Counted from the first letter of the stretch, positions 1 to 7,710 are shown. The stretch is DNA of 9,768 bases from DASPOF01 sp035626155 (GCA_035626155.1 DASPOF010000091.1:1-9768); one strand, 5' to 3'. Notes: a model not told the origin generated them from the letters alone. Made by a program: numbers and translations.

Positions 1-2185
1 GGCCAAGGCGCGACACGCGCATGACGCCGTCGATCGCGCCGATCGAGTTCATCAGGTTGTTCAATTGACGGGCGCTGGTCACGTTGACCTCGAACAACGC
101 CAGCGAGCGTCCGCCGGCGCCCTGCGTCTTCACTTCGGCGGTGGAGATATTCACGCCCGCGGTAGCGATCGCCTTGCTCATCGCGGCGAGCAAGCCCGGC
201 TGATCGGCGCATAGCACTTCGAGCCGAATCGGGCGCGGCGCTTCCTCGCCGTCCCTCCATACCACCGGCACGCGCCGCTGCGGGTCGGTATCGAGCGCAT
301 GCGGGCATCCCGCGACGTGCACCGTAACCCCGCGCCCACGGGTGATGAAGCCGGTGATCGCCTCGCCCGGCAGCGGATTGCAGCACCTGGCGAAGCGCAC
401 GAGCACGTCGCCGATTCCCGAGACTTCGACGCCGCCCGTGGGCGGTTTGCGCGCTTCCTTCTGCGCGCGTTCTTTCGCGGGCGGGGCAGGGGCCTTCTCC
501 GCGCGGTAAAGCTTCAACTCATCGGCGGTGAGAACTTTGCCCAGCACCTGGCCGGGCGTGATGATCCCGTAGCCGACCGCGGCGAGCAGGCCATCGACAT
601 CACGCTGCGAGAACTCCTTCATCGCGGCATCGAGACGCTTGCCGGCGCGCAATTGCGAGACCGAGAGCTTGAGCGGCTCGAGTTCGCGATCGAGAAGCTG
701 GATTCCCATCTCGTGCGATCGCTCGGACTGCTGCTGGCGCAGCCATTGGCGAATGCGCGACTTGGCGCGCGCGGTCACGCACGCATTCGCCCAGTCCTTG
801 CCCGGGGTCTGCCGCTCGGAGGTGATCACCTCGATCGTGTCGCCCGACTTGAGCTTGTAGCGCAGCGGCACCATCCGGCCGTTCACGCGCGCGGCGGCGA
901 GGTGGTTTCCCACCTGCGAATGGATGCGGTAGGCGAAATCGATCACGCTCGCACCGCGCGGAAAATCGAGCACGTCGCCCTTGGGCGTGAAAACGAAGAC
1001 GTCCTGCGCGAAGAGGTCGTCCTTGATCGTCGAGAGGAACTCCTGCGGGTCCTTGAGGTTCTGCTGCCATTCGATGAGGCGGCGCAGCCATGCGAACCGC
1101 TCGGTCTCCCGGAGTTCCTTGGGGCTTGCGCCTTCCTTGTAACTCCAGTGCGCCGCGATTCCCTCTTCGGCGACCTTGTGCATCTCGCGCGAACGGATCT
1201 GCACCTCCATCCGCTGCCCGCGCGGGCCGATGACGGTCGTGTGAAGCGACTGGTAGAGATTGACCTTGGGCAGCGCGATGTAGTCCTTGAAGCGGCCGGG
1301 CACCGGTTTCCAGTTCGCATGCACGACGCCGAGCGCCTCGTAACATTCGCGCACCGTCTCGACGATGATTCGGAACGCAACCAGGTCGTAGATCTGCTCG
1401 AACGGAAGCCCCAAATCCTGCATCTTGGCGTGGATCGAGTAGAAGTGCTTGGGACGTCCGGCCACCTCGGCCTTGACCCCCGCCTCGGCCAGGCGGCGGC
1501 CCAGGATGGCGATCACCTCGGCGATATACTCCTCGCGCTCCTTGCGGGTCTTGGCGACAAATGCCTTGAGCGCCGAGTAGGCGGTCGGGTTCAGGTAGCG
1601 GAACGCGTTGTCCTCGAGTTCGGCCTTGAGCCAGTAGATGCCAAGCCGGCTCGCGATGGGGGCGTAAATCTCGATGGTCTCGCGCGAGATTTCGAGCTGC
1701 CGCTCGGGCGGCATCGATTCGAGCGTGCGCATGTTGTGCAGGCGATCGGCGAGCTTGATGAGGACCACGCGGATGTCGTGCGACATCGCGATGATCATCT
1801 TGCGGAAGTTCTCCGCCTGCTTTTCCTCGCGGCTCTGGAAGGTGATCTTCGAGACCTTCGTCATCCCGTCGACCAGCTCCCCGACCTCATCGCCGAACAG
1901 CGTGCGGATCTCGTCGAGCGATGCGCTGGTGTCCTCGACCACGTCGTGGAGCAGCGCGGTCACGATCGAGGGCACATCGAGCTTGAGCCGCGCCATGATC
2001 AGCGCGACGTTCAGCGGGTGGATGACGAACGGCTCGCCGGACAGGCGCTTCTGCGAGGCGTGCATCCGGGCCGAATATTCGTAAGCGCGCCGGATGAGCG
2101 CCACGTCGGCCTGCGGGTTGTAGGACTGGATCAGCCCGATGAGTTCGTCGAGCTCGGCAGGAGAGCTTTGCGTCAGCTCTTCCAC
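1..2185 (-). CDS. rel: Bifunctional (p)ppGpp synthetase/hydrolase Rel (RelA/SpoT homologue), 3' end cut by window
   Basis: This enzyme makes (p)ppGpp from ATP and GDP/GTP and also hydrolyses it, setting the stringent response in the cytoplasm. The 728 visible residues cover nearly a full family length (about 720-740), with no stop before the window edge. The HD hydrolase domain is intact: H56, H80-D81 in HDVVEDT, and D147/N151 in LADRLHNMRT, spaced as in characterised Rel hydrolases. The synthetase domain follows, with YDLVAFRII (D267), RFKD at 298-301 (the RxKD form typical of bifunctional Rel/SpoT, not the ExDD form of RelA) and E327 in MEVQIRS. A TGS domain begins near 394. The zinc-finger domain has C601, C602, H623 and C627, and a C-terminal ACT/RRM domain starts near 651. 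The GTG start at 2185 has AAGGGG eight bases upstream and overlaps the end of gmk by 13 bp, suggesting translational coupling. All catalytic motifs look functional. The symbol could equally be spoT or relA. Confidence 0.96.
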   Translation of the reverse strand, partial: MEELTQSSPAELDELIGLIQSYNPQADVALIRRAYEYSARMHASQKRLSGEPFVIHPLNVALIMARLKLDVPSIVTALLHDVVEDTSASLDEIRTLFGDEVGELVDGMTKVSKITFQSREEKQAENFRKMIIAMSHDIRVVLIKLADRLHNMRTLESMPPERQLEISRETIEIYAPIASRLGIYWLKAELEDNAFRYLNPTAYSALKAFVAKTRKEREEYIAEVIAILGRRLAEAGVKAEVAGRPKHFYSIHAKMQDLGLPFEQIYDLVAFRIIVETVRECYEALGVVHANWKPVPGRFKDYIALPKVNLYQSLHTTVIGPRGQRMEVQIRSREMHKVAEEGIAAHWSYKEGASPKELRETERFAWLRRLIEWQQNLKDPQEFLSTIKDDLFAQDVFVFTPKGDVLDFPRGASVIDFAYRIHSQVGNHLAAARVNGRMVPLRYKLKSGDTIEVITSERQTPGKDWANACVTARAKSRIRQWLRQQQSERSHEMGIQLLDRELEPLKLSVSQLRAGKRLDAAMKEFSQRDVDGLLAAVGYGIITPGQVLGKVLTADELKLYRAEKAPAPPAKERAQKEARKPPTGGVEVSGIGDVLVRFARCCNPLPGEAITGFITRGRGVTVHVAGCPHALDTDPQRRVPVVWRDGEEAPRPIRLEVLCADQPGLLAAMSKAIATAGVNISTAEVKTQGAGGRSLALFEVNVTSARQLNNLMNSIGAIDGVMRVSRLG

Positions 2186-2805
2186 GGTACGAACCCCTTG
2201 CTCAGCCGTTCGACCTTGAGCCGCTCCGCGTACACGACCGCGCGCAGGCGATCGAGCGAGTCGGCAACCTCGCGGTTGATTATCAGGTAGTCGTACTCTG
2301 GATACGCGAGCGCCTCCTCGCGGGCGCGTTTGAGACGGCGCTGAATGTCGTCCTCCGCCTCGGTGCCGCGGCGGCGGAGCCGCTCTTCGAGCTCGGCGAA
2401 GCTCGGCGGAAGGACGAAGATCATGACCGCATCGTGCGGATAGCTGTGGCGCAATTGGCGCGCGCCCTGCACATCGATGTCGAGGAGAATGTCGCGGCCG
2501 CCTGCAACCGCGGAATCGAGCGGGGCTCTCGGCGTGCCGTAGCGCGCGTCGAACACGCGGGCGGACTCCGCAAGTTCGTTCCGGTCAACTCTTCGCTGGA
2601 ATTCCTCGTCCGTCACGAAGTGGTAATCGACCCCGTCGATCTCGCCGTCGCGCGGCCGGCGCGTCGTGAGCGAGATTGACGGCTCCAAGCCGTCGACGGC
2701 CTTGAGAGCCGCGCGCGAGATGGTCGTTTTCCCGGCTCCTGATGGAGCGGACACGATGAAAATTATACCGCGTCTGGGCGGCGCAGGCTCCTCTGGATTC
2801 GACAC
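2173..2805 (-). CDS. gmk: Guanylate kinase
   Basis: Guanylate kinase phosphorylates GMP to GDP with ATP, an essential cytoplasmic step in guanine nucleotide synthesis that also supplies substrate for (p)ppGpp. The 210-residue protein has the P-loop SAPSGAGKTT at 19-28, the GMP-binding stretch TTRRPRDGEIDGVDYHF at 47-63, YGTP at 89-92, ILLDIDVQGARQLR at 106-119, and the LID region with RLRRRGTE at 142-149. Length is close to the usual 200-210. The start is GTG at 2805; no ATG precedes the P-loop in this frame, and GGGAAG lies a short distance upstream. The gene follows yicC by 45 bp and overlaps rel by 13 bp. The yicC-gmk pairing is widely conserved. In many proteobacteria rpoZ sits between gmk and spoT, but here the two genes overlap directly. 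Confidence 0.96.
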   Translation of the reverse strand: MSNPEEPAPPRRGIIFIVSAPSGAGKTTISRAALKAVDGLEPSISLTTRRPRDGEIDGVDYHFVTDEEFQRRVDRNELAESARVFDARYGTPRAPLDSAVAGGRDILLDIDVQGARQLRHSYPHDAVMIFVLPPSFAELEERLRRRGTEAEDDIQRRLKRAREEALAYPEYDYLIINREVADSLDRLRAVVYAERLKVERLSKGFVPWKS

Positions 2806-2849
2806 TATCGGAGCTTCCCGGTGCGCGCAAATTTGGCTTCAGACGCCAT
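2805..2849 (-). CDS. Possible 14-codon mini-ORF bridging yicC and gmk
   Basis: A short ATG-initiated frame, MASEAKFARTGKLR, fills the yicC-gmk gap. Its ATG begins one base after the yicC TAA, and its TAG shares one base with the gmk GTG (TAGTG). AGAG lies just upstream of the ATG, inside the end of yicC. This geometry would let ribosomes leaving yicC re-initiate and be handed on to gmk, so it could be a coupling or leader peptide. Nothing in the peptide suggests a function of its own, and a frame this short can arise by chance. Confidence 0.2.
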   Translation of the reverse strand: MASEAKFARTGKLR

Positions 2850-2850
2850 T

Positions 2851-3726
2851 TTACTCTACGTTTTGCACCTGCTCGCGCATTTTTTCGGCCTCGGCTTTGA
2901 CCTCGACCGTAAGCTGCGAGAGCGCCGCGTTCTGCGATTTGGAGCCCATCGTGTTCACCTCCCGATTGATCTCCTGGAGGAGGAACTCGATCGACTTGCC
3001 CACCGGACCCTCGCGTACCAGCAGCCGGCGCAGGCCATCCAGATGGGTCCGAAGCCGCGTGATTTCCTCGCTAATGTCGCCGTGCTGGGCGGCAAGCGCG
3101 GCCTCCTCGTACAGCCGTTTCTCGTCGACAGGGAGGTTGTGGAGCAGCTCGCGCACCCGCCTGTCGAAGTTCGCCATCACCTCGGCGCGGGTCTGCGCCG
3201 CAAGCGTCTCGATTTTCGGGATCGCATCCGCGATTTTCTTCGCTCGCCGTCCAAAGTCGCGCTTTAAGCTTGCGCCCTCGCGCGTGCGCTCGGCGTCCAT
3301 CGCGCGCAACGCTCGCGAAAGTGCGGTCATCGCAAGCCGGATCGCCTCGGCCGAGTCGTGCTCCTCCTCGACGACATGAAAAATCTCGGGGCGGTTCAGG
3401 ATCGCCTCGAGCCGAAGCGTGCCGTTGAGATGCAGCCGTTTGCCGAGCCGGTGCAGCTCCGAAACATACAGATTCGCCAGGCGGTCGTTGACCTCGAGCC
3501 GTGCAGGCGGCGGCTTGAGGGTGACGTGCTTGACGAATACTTCGACCCGGCCGCGCGCGACCACGCTTTGGACGAGCTTGCGGATTTCCGCCTCGTGCTC
3601 TCCCCATCCGCGCGGCACGTTGAGCTTGAGTTCGAAGAAGCGCTGGTTGAGCGCGCGGGCCTCGGCCACTACCCGGTTTCCGCGCCGTTCGACGACCGCT
3701 CTGCCGAACCCGGTCATGCTCCTCAT
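2851..3726 (-). CDS. yicC: YicC/YloC family endoribonuclease-like protein
   Basis: This is a member of the YicC/YloC family (YicC N-terminal domain followed by a DUF1732 C-terminal domain). E. coli YicC has been linked to small-RNA turnover as an endoribonuclease or RNA-decay factor. The 291 residues match the usual length of about 290. Hallmarks are the N-terminal MRSMTGFGRA, LNQRFFELKLNVPR at 26-39, GDISEEITRLRTHL at 216-229, and the highly conserved C-terminal block FLLQEINREVNTMGSK at 248-263. The ATG start at 3726 overlaps the TGA of the upstream glycosyltransferase (ATGA, 4 bp), and AAAGG lies nine bases upstream. The family is often next to gmk, as here. Its exact RNA target in this organism cannot be read from the sequence. 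Confidence 0.93.
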   Translation of the reverse strand: MRSMTGFGRAVVERRGNRVVAEARALNQRFFELKLNVPRGWGEHEAEIRKLVQSVVARGRVEVFVKHVTLKPPPARLEVNDRLANLYVSELHRLGKRLHLNGTLRLEAILNRPEIFHVVEEEHDSAEAIRLAMTALSRALRAMDAERTREGASLKRDFGRRAKKIADAIPKIETLAAQTRAEVMANFDRRVRELLHNLPVDEKRLYEEAALAAQHGDISEEITRLRTHLDGLRRLLVREGPVGKSIEFLLQEINREVNTMGSKSQNAALSQLTVEVKAEAEKMREQVQNVE

Positions 3727-4925
3727 TGGATTAAGCCTTTCGCCCCTCTTTTTTCCAGGCAGGCGCGGTAAAGCTCGAGCGTCCGCTCCGCCATCTTCGC
3801 CATATCAAACTTCGAGGCCACGCGCGCGCGCGCCTGCGCACCCATCGCCTCGCGCTCGCGCAAATCGCCGGCAAGCACGCGAATCGCCGCGGCAAGCTCG
3901 GCCGGATTTCCCGCTGCCGCTAGCAGCCCGGTTTGCCCGGGCACGACGAGGTCGCGCAGTCCGCCGGTATCGCTCGCCACGCACGCCAGCCCGCACGCGG
4001 CCGCCTCGAGCATCGCCACCCCGAGCCCCTCGTGGAGCGACGGGAATGCAAAAATATCCAGCGCCCACAGCAGAGACCGGGAATCCTCGATCCGCCCGAG
4101 CAGGCGCACCGATTCGCTAAGCCCCAGTTCGGCGGCCTCGCGTTCCAGCTCGGCATGGAGCGAGCCGTCGCCCGCGATCAGGCAGACCGTTTTCGCGCCC
4201 GCCGAGGCGGCCCGGTTTTCGCTCGCCAGCCCGGCAAGCGCTTGCAGAAGATAACGATGACCCTTGCGCGATTCGAGCACTCCGACGGTTCCGATCGCAA
4301 GCGTATCGTCGGGAATTCCAAACGCCGCGCGAGCATCGGCCCGCTCGGCGGCCGAGGGCGGCCGGAAATGGTCGCAATCGACGCCGCTGGGGATGATCGT
4401 GATGCGCTCGCGGGGCACTCCGGATGCGGCGAGCGCATCCGCGACGCCCCGCGAGATTGCGGCGACACCATCCACCGCTTGATTGAACAGGTAAGGCGCG
4501 AACAGCCGGTTGGGCCGGTAATCCATCCTTCGCGTCACCACCAGGGCGTGGGCGTATCCGCGCCCGTATGGCGCCATCGCGTGCGCCCGCGCGGTGTGGA
4601 AATGGACCACGTCGTATCGTTGATGCTTGAGGATGTTGCGCAGCCGGATGCCCGCGGACAGGTCGATCGAGTTGTGGATGCGAAGCGGGTGGCAGACGAA
4701 ACCGGCGCGCCGCGCCCGCTCCCAGAGCTTCCCGGCGGGATCGCATATCAGCTCGGCGCGATGCCCCATCCGCACCAGTTCGGCGGTAAGCCCCATCACC
4801 TGCGCCTCTCCGCCGCCGAAGCCCAGCTCGGGGTCCACGCCCGCGATGCGAATTGCGGTTGCGCTCGCGTTCACGGGATTTGCGCCCCGCGGTTTGGATT
4901 CGTTATGCGCCTGCGCGTCGTCCAT
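3723..4925 (-). CDS. GT4-family glycosyltransferase
   Basis: A GT-B fold retaining glycosyltransferase of family GT4, likely cytoplasmic or peripheral at the inner membrane, adding a sugar from a nucleotide donor to an LPS core or similar lipid-linked acceptor. The 400-residue protein has a Gly-rich N-terminal acceptor-side loop (GFGGGEAQVM, 35-44), VVHFHTARAH at 106-115, AISRGVADAL at 156-165, IPSGVDCDHFRP at 178-189, and the donor-site EX7E motif with E299 and E307 in HEGLGVAMLEAAACG, followed by ASDTGGLRDLV. The ATG at 4925 lies nine bases past the upstream GT2 stop and has no clear Shine-Dalgarno sequence, so coupling is likely. The first ~24 residues are polar and could be an over-extension, so the exact start is uncertain. 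Its TGA overlaps the yicC ATG. Donor and acceptor sugars cannot be assigned. Confidence 0.9.
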   Translation of the reverse strand: MDDAQAHNESKPRGANPVNASATAIRIAGVDPELGFGGGEAQVMGLTAELVRMGHRAELICDPAGKLWERARRAGFVCHPLRIHNSIDLSAGIRLRNILKHQRYDVVHFHTARAHAMAPYGRGYAHALVVTRRMDYRPNRLFAPYLFNQAVDGVAAISRGVADALAASGVPRERITIIPSGVDCDHFRPPSAAERADARAAFGIPDDTLAIGTVGVLESRKGHRYLLQALAGLASENRAASAGAKTVCLIAGDGSLHAELEREAAELGLSESVRLLGRIEDSRSLLWALDIFAFPSLHEGLGVAMLEAAACGLACVASDTGGLRDLVVPGQTGLLAAAGNPAELAAAIRVLAGDLREREAMGAQARARVASKFDMAKMAERTLELYRACLEKRGAKGLIQ

Positions 4926-4934
4926 CGCATCGGA

Positions 4935-5627
4935 TCAGTCGAAATACCGATAGTAAATGATTGCACAGACCGCGGTCATCGCATCGCGAAATCCGATCTT
5001 CTTTCCTTCCTCGTAAGTGCGCCCGGAATATGAGACCGGCACCTCGTAAATCCGCCATCGCGCCCGCGCCGCCTTCGCGGTGATTTCGGGCTCGAACGTG
5101 AAACGGTTGGCGGAGAGCTTGAGCTGAATCAGCTTCTCGCGCACGAACCCCTTCATCCCGGTCTCCATGTCGCTCAAGTTGAGATCGGTGATCGCGTTGG
5201 AGAGGATCGTGATCGCGCGGTTGGCGAGGTAATGCCAGAAGAAGAGCACGCGATGCGGCCCGCCGAGAAAACGCGAGCCGAAAACCATGTCGGCGCGGCC
5301 GTCCAGCAGGGGACCTATCATCAGCGCGTAATCGCGCGGGTCATACTCGAGGTCGGCATCCTGGACGAAGACGTAGGGATTCGATGCGGCCGCAAATCCG
5401 AGCCTCAGCGCCGCGCCTTTGCCGCGATTTTGCGAATGAAAGAAGCACCTGACCCTGGGATGCTCGAATTTGCGCAGAAACTCGGCGGTGCCGTCGCTCG
5501 AGCCGTCATCGACGACGATCACCTCCGCATCGAAGCCGCAGCCAAGGACGCGATCGATCACGGCGCCGATTGTACCGGCCTCGTTGTAGGCAGGTATCAC
5601 GACTGAAATCTTGGTTGCTTCCGCCAT
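4935..5627 (-). CDS. GT2-family glycosyltransferase, polyprenyl-phosphate sugar synthase-like
   Basis: A GT-A fold inverting glycosyltransferase resembling dolichol/polyprenyl-phosphate mannosyl- or glucosyltransferases, which load a sugar onto a membrane lipid carrier. The 230-residue protein has VVIPAYNEAGTIG at 9-21, VVDDGSSDGT at 38-47, NRGKGAALRLGF at 67-78, the metal-binding DAD at 90-92 within QDADLEYDP, ETGMKGF at 155-161, and the C-terminal GRTYEEGKKIGFRDA at 202-216. It has no clear C-terminal transmembrane pair, unlike GtrB-type enzymes. I chose ATG 5627 over the GTG just before it because the upstream kinase TGA and this ATG share one base (TGATG) and GAGAGAGG lies just upstream. 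Context with heptosyltransferase, LPS kinase and GT4 genes favours a role in LPS or glycan assembly. Direct sugar transfer to the glycan is an alternative. Confidence 0.9.
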   Translation of the reverse strand: MAEATKISVVIPAYNEAGTIGAVIDRVLGCGFDAEVIVVDDGSSDGTAEFLRKFEHPRVRCFFHSQNRGKGAALRLGFAAASNPYVFVQDADLEYDPRDYALMIGPLLDGRADMVFGSRFLGGPHRVLFFWHYLANRAITILSNAITDLNLSDMETGMKGFVREKLIQLKLSANRFTFEPEITAKAARARWRIYEVPVSYSGRTYEEGKKIGFRDAMTAVCAIIYYRYFD

Positions 5628-6484
5628 CACGCCTCTCTCATCCCATCGGCAGCCGCCAGTCGCGCCGAGTGGAGCTTGCCGCTCGCACCCTCGCGCGCGA
5701 TTCTCGCCGCGAGCATCCGGGCGACCCTTCTCAAAGCGGCGCGCTCATTCCTGAGTCCGAATTCGCCAGCGTATCCCCGCCACACGCGCATCCGATCGGT
5801 AATCGTGAGTCCAGCCAGGTCGAAGCGGCCGAGCTGGACGAGGTTGCGCATCCGGGGCCTCAAAAGTCGCGCCGCCGGTGATTTTCGGGTGCGGTCGTGA
5901 TCGATAAAAGCGAAGCGGGGTGCGTCGCCGGTCATCACCATGACGTTGTACGGCGTCAGGTCGCCGTGGAGATAGCCGGCGCGATGGAGCCGCGCGACTT
6001 CGGCGCCGAGCGCGCGGAGCATGGCGCGCTTGCGCTCAAGCATCCGCCCATCCTGCCGAAGCCACCGTATCAGCGTCCGCCCGGCGATGCGGACCGTCGA
6101 GATTATCTCGCGTCCCGTCGCCGGCTCGCATCCAAACAGGAGCACCACCGGGGCTTGCAGGCCATCGCGGCGCAACGCCTCGCTTATCGCTGCGACGTGC
6201 GCCGCGCGCGATCCGCGCAACCGCCGCTTGATGCCGCGCCATCCGCCGGGCGGATCGATCACCTTGAAAAAAATTTCGGTACCCGTGCCGGGGTCGCCGC
6301 GCAAACGCGTGAGGAAGGTCGTCGCGTCGCGCGACCTGCGCATCACACGGCCGCATCGCCCGCTGGCCGCGTCGATCGCGAGCGCGCCCAGTTCCTCATG
6401 AGATCCGAATTCGCCCGCCGCGCCGCGAGGAAAGAACAGCGACCACCCGTCCCGTTCTGCCCGTTCGGCGCCCACGGACCTCAT
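5627..6484 (-). CDS. Lipopolysaccharide kinase, Kdo/WaaP (InaA-like) family
   Basis: A protein-kinase-like enzyme of the Kdo/WaaP family, expected to phosphorylate a sugar of the LPS inner core (Kdo or heptose) on the cytoplasmic face of the inner membrane. With the start at ATG 6484 it has 285 residues. K74 in EIFFKVIDP is the likely ATP-binding lysine, IKRRLRGSRAAHVAAISEAL spans 85-104, the catalytic loop is YLHGDLTPYNVMV at 171-183 (D175, N180), and FIDHDRTRK at 193-201 replaces the DFG motif (D195). The frame is open upstream to 6937, but that extension runs antisense-like through the heptosyltransferase in another frame and has no family character. ATG 6484 overlaps the heptosyltransferase TGA by 4 bp (ATGA). 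The gene ends in a TGATG overlap with the GT2 gene. The family call is good; the acceptor position (Kdo versus heptose) is inference. Confidence 0.88.
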   Translation of the reverse strand: MRSVGAERAERDGWSLFFPRGAAGEFGSHEELGALAIDAASGRCGRVMRRSRDATTFLTRLRGDPGTGTEIFFKVIDPPGGWRGIKRRLRGSRAAHVAAISEALRRDGLQAPVVLLFGCEPATGREIISTVRIAGRTLIRWLRQDGRMLERKRAMLRALGAEVARLHRAGYLHGDLTPYNVMVMTGDAPRFAFIDHDRTRKSPAARLLRPRMRNLVQLGRFDLAGLTITDRMRVWRGYAGEFGLRNERAALRRVARMLAARIAREGASGKLHSARLAAADGMREA

Positions 6485-7611
6485 CGCGATGCCGTCCGCT
6501 GGGCGTCCGAACCGTCCGCAATCGGCGGTGCGCTGATCGCGCGGCCGTGCTCGGCTCGTCGAATCGCCGCGATGACGTCCTGCGGCGCTATCCGCCGCAT
6601 ACACTCGCGTCCGATGGGGCAGTCGCGGAGATAGCAGGGATGGCACGGGATATCGCCGGTCAGCGCGAAATCTTGGTAGCCCCAGGGCGCGGAACGTTCC
6701 GCCGCAGTCGAACCCCACAGCGAGACAATCGGGCAGCCCACTGCGCCCGCGATATGCATCGGCCCGCAGTCCGGGCCAAAGGCGACGGCGCACTCGGCGA
6801 AAATCGCGGCCAGATCGCGAAGCCCGGTGCGGCCGGCGAGGTTGAGTGCGGGAGCGCCGCCCAAATGCGATATCACCGCATCGGCCAGAGGCGTCTCGCT
6901 CGATGCGCCGAGCAAAACCGGGAACAGCGGAGTACAACCATCGCTTGAGCTGCGCACTCCGCTAATCACCGCCGCGATCGATTCCGGAAAGTAAATCCGG
7001 CTCGGCCACGACGAACCGAGAATCACGCCGATAAGCGGACGCGGCGCATCCGCGAGCATCTCCCGCGCCCGCGCGCGTTCATCGATCGATGGCTCCAGGC
7101 CGAACTCGACCGGAGCGGCCGGGATTCCGAGCGCGTCGCCAAACGCCTGATACTGGAGAAGCTTAAGACGCATGCGCGGCTGAGGCTCGATCCGGTGATT
7201 CGAAAACAGGTGGTTGAATTCCTTCGTGTTGGCTGCGGCGAATCCCCAGCGATCGGCTGCGCCCGAGACCCACGACGTGACGCCGCTCTTGAGATGGCGT
7301 TGGAGGTCGAGCACCAGGTCGAATCCCCGCGAGCGCACCTCGAGCAGAAATGACACGAACCCCCACGGGGCGCGGCGTCGATCGTAGATTATCAGTTCAT
7401 CGAGCCAGGGATGACCCTCGAGAATCGCGCTCGACTTCGGCTCGACGGCCCAGGCGAGATGCGCGTCGGGCCATGCGCGGCGAATCCGGCCGAGCAGCGC
7501 AAGTGCGCGGACGACGTCGCCGATCGCGCCCAGCAGAACGATCAGTACTCTGCGCGGCGCAGTGGTTTCAGGCGCAGCTTCGGCGACAGTGATCGCAGCA
7601 GTGGAGGACAT
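6481..7611 (-). CDS. GT9-family ADP-heptose:LPS heptosyltransferase
   Basis: A GT-B glycosyltransferase of family GT9, which transfers heptose from ADP-heptose to the LPS inner core at the cytoplasmic face of the inner membrane. The 376-residue protein has VLLGAIGDVVRALALL at 25-40, DLVLDLQRHLKSG at 98-110, ADRWGFAA at 119-126, GVILGSSWPSRIYFPE at 195-210, NLAGRTGLRDLAAIF at 257-271, and the nucleotide-sugar-site block GPDCGPMHIAGAVGCPIVSL at 279-298. A cysteine cluster follows (C323, C326, C331, C337), as in many GT9 members. The N-terminal ~20 residues before the first beta strand are variable. ATG 7611 has GAAGAG directly against it, an unusually tight spacing, but no other start lies nearby in frame. 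This is the first gene of the seven-gene run. Family is confident; whether it is the heptosyltransferase I, II or III type is not resolved. Confidence 0.92.
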   Translation of the reverse strand: MSSTAAITVAEAAPETTAPRRVLIVLLGAIGDVVRALALLGRIRRAWPDAHLAWAVEPKSSAILEGHPWLDELIIYDRRRAPWGFVSFLLEVRSRGFDLVLDLQRHLKSGVTSWVSGAADRWGFAAANTKEFNHLFSNHRIEPQPRMRLKLLQYQAFGDALGIPAAPVEFGLEPSIDERARAREMLADAPRPLIGVILGSSWPSRIYFPESIAAVISGVRSSSDGCTPLFPVLLGASSETPLADAVISHLGGAPALNLAGRTGLRDLAAIFAECAVAFGPDCGPMHIAGAVGCPIVSLWGSTAAERSAPWGYQDFALTGDIPCHPCYLRDCPIGRECMRRIAPQDVIAAIRRAEHGRAISAPPIADGSDAQRTASR

Positions 7612-7623
7612 CTCTTCAGGTCG

Positions 7624-7651
7624 ATGATAGCCATGCGATGAAGCGCGGCAA
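7624..7651 (-). promoter_or_regulatory. Candidate sigma-70-type promoter before the heptosyltransferase gene
   Basis: On the minus strand, TTGCCG (7651-7646) and TATCAT (7629-7624) are separated by 16 bases and match the -35 and -10 consensus at 4/6 and 5/6 positions. Transcription would start near 7617, only about six bases before the ATG at 7611, giving an almost leaderless message. That fits the absence of a properly spaced Shine-Dalgarno sequence. It would drive the seven-gene run. This is pattern matching only, and such matches arise by chance. Confidence 0.25.
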
Positions 7652-7684
7652 AGCGGCCCCTGGACGGCGAATGCGTCCTCGCTC

Positions 7685-7700
7685 GCGCCGGGGGCGGCGC
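7685..7700 (-). terminator. Weak GC hairpin just after the secreted-protein gene
   Basis: GCGCCG and CGGCGC form a six-pair, all-GC stem around a four-base loop, ten bases past the TAG of the secreted-protein gene. No T-tract follows on the minus strand, so it is not a canonical intrinsic terminator. It may stabilise the 3' end of the message or be incidental in GC-rich DNA. The rest of the 99-base gap (7612-7710) shows only the candidate promoter. Confidence 0.2.
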
Positions 7701-7710
7701 CAGTTAATCG

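Noticed and set aside
299..2290. A 663-codon open frame on the plus strand opposite rel
   Set aside because: Rel on the minus strand has complete domains and catalytic residues; the opposite frame is Arg/Asp/Leu/His-rich with no recognisable motif, as expected from GC-rich codon usage mirrored on the other strand.
3745..3765. A6G run near the 3' end of the GT4 gene as a possible frameshift site
   Set aside because: The codon phase (GAA AAA AGA) does not fit the usual A AAA AAG slippery heptamer, and the zero frame ends naturally in the ATGA overlap with yicC.
3821..3833. Thirteen bases of alternating CG, a possible Z-DNA or slippage tract
   Set aside because: It encodes ordinary Ala-Arg codons inside the GT4 gene and is what high-GC codon choice produces.
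3933..5033. A 366-codon plus-strand frame opposite the GT4 gene
   Set aside because: The GT4 gene has clear donor- and acceptor-site motifs; the opposite frame has none.
6485..6937. N-terminal extension of the LPS kinase frame giving 436 residues
   Set aside because: It lies wholly inside the heptosyltransferase gene in a different frame, is Arg-rich without family similarity, and the ATGA junction at 6484 gives a natural start.
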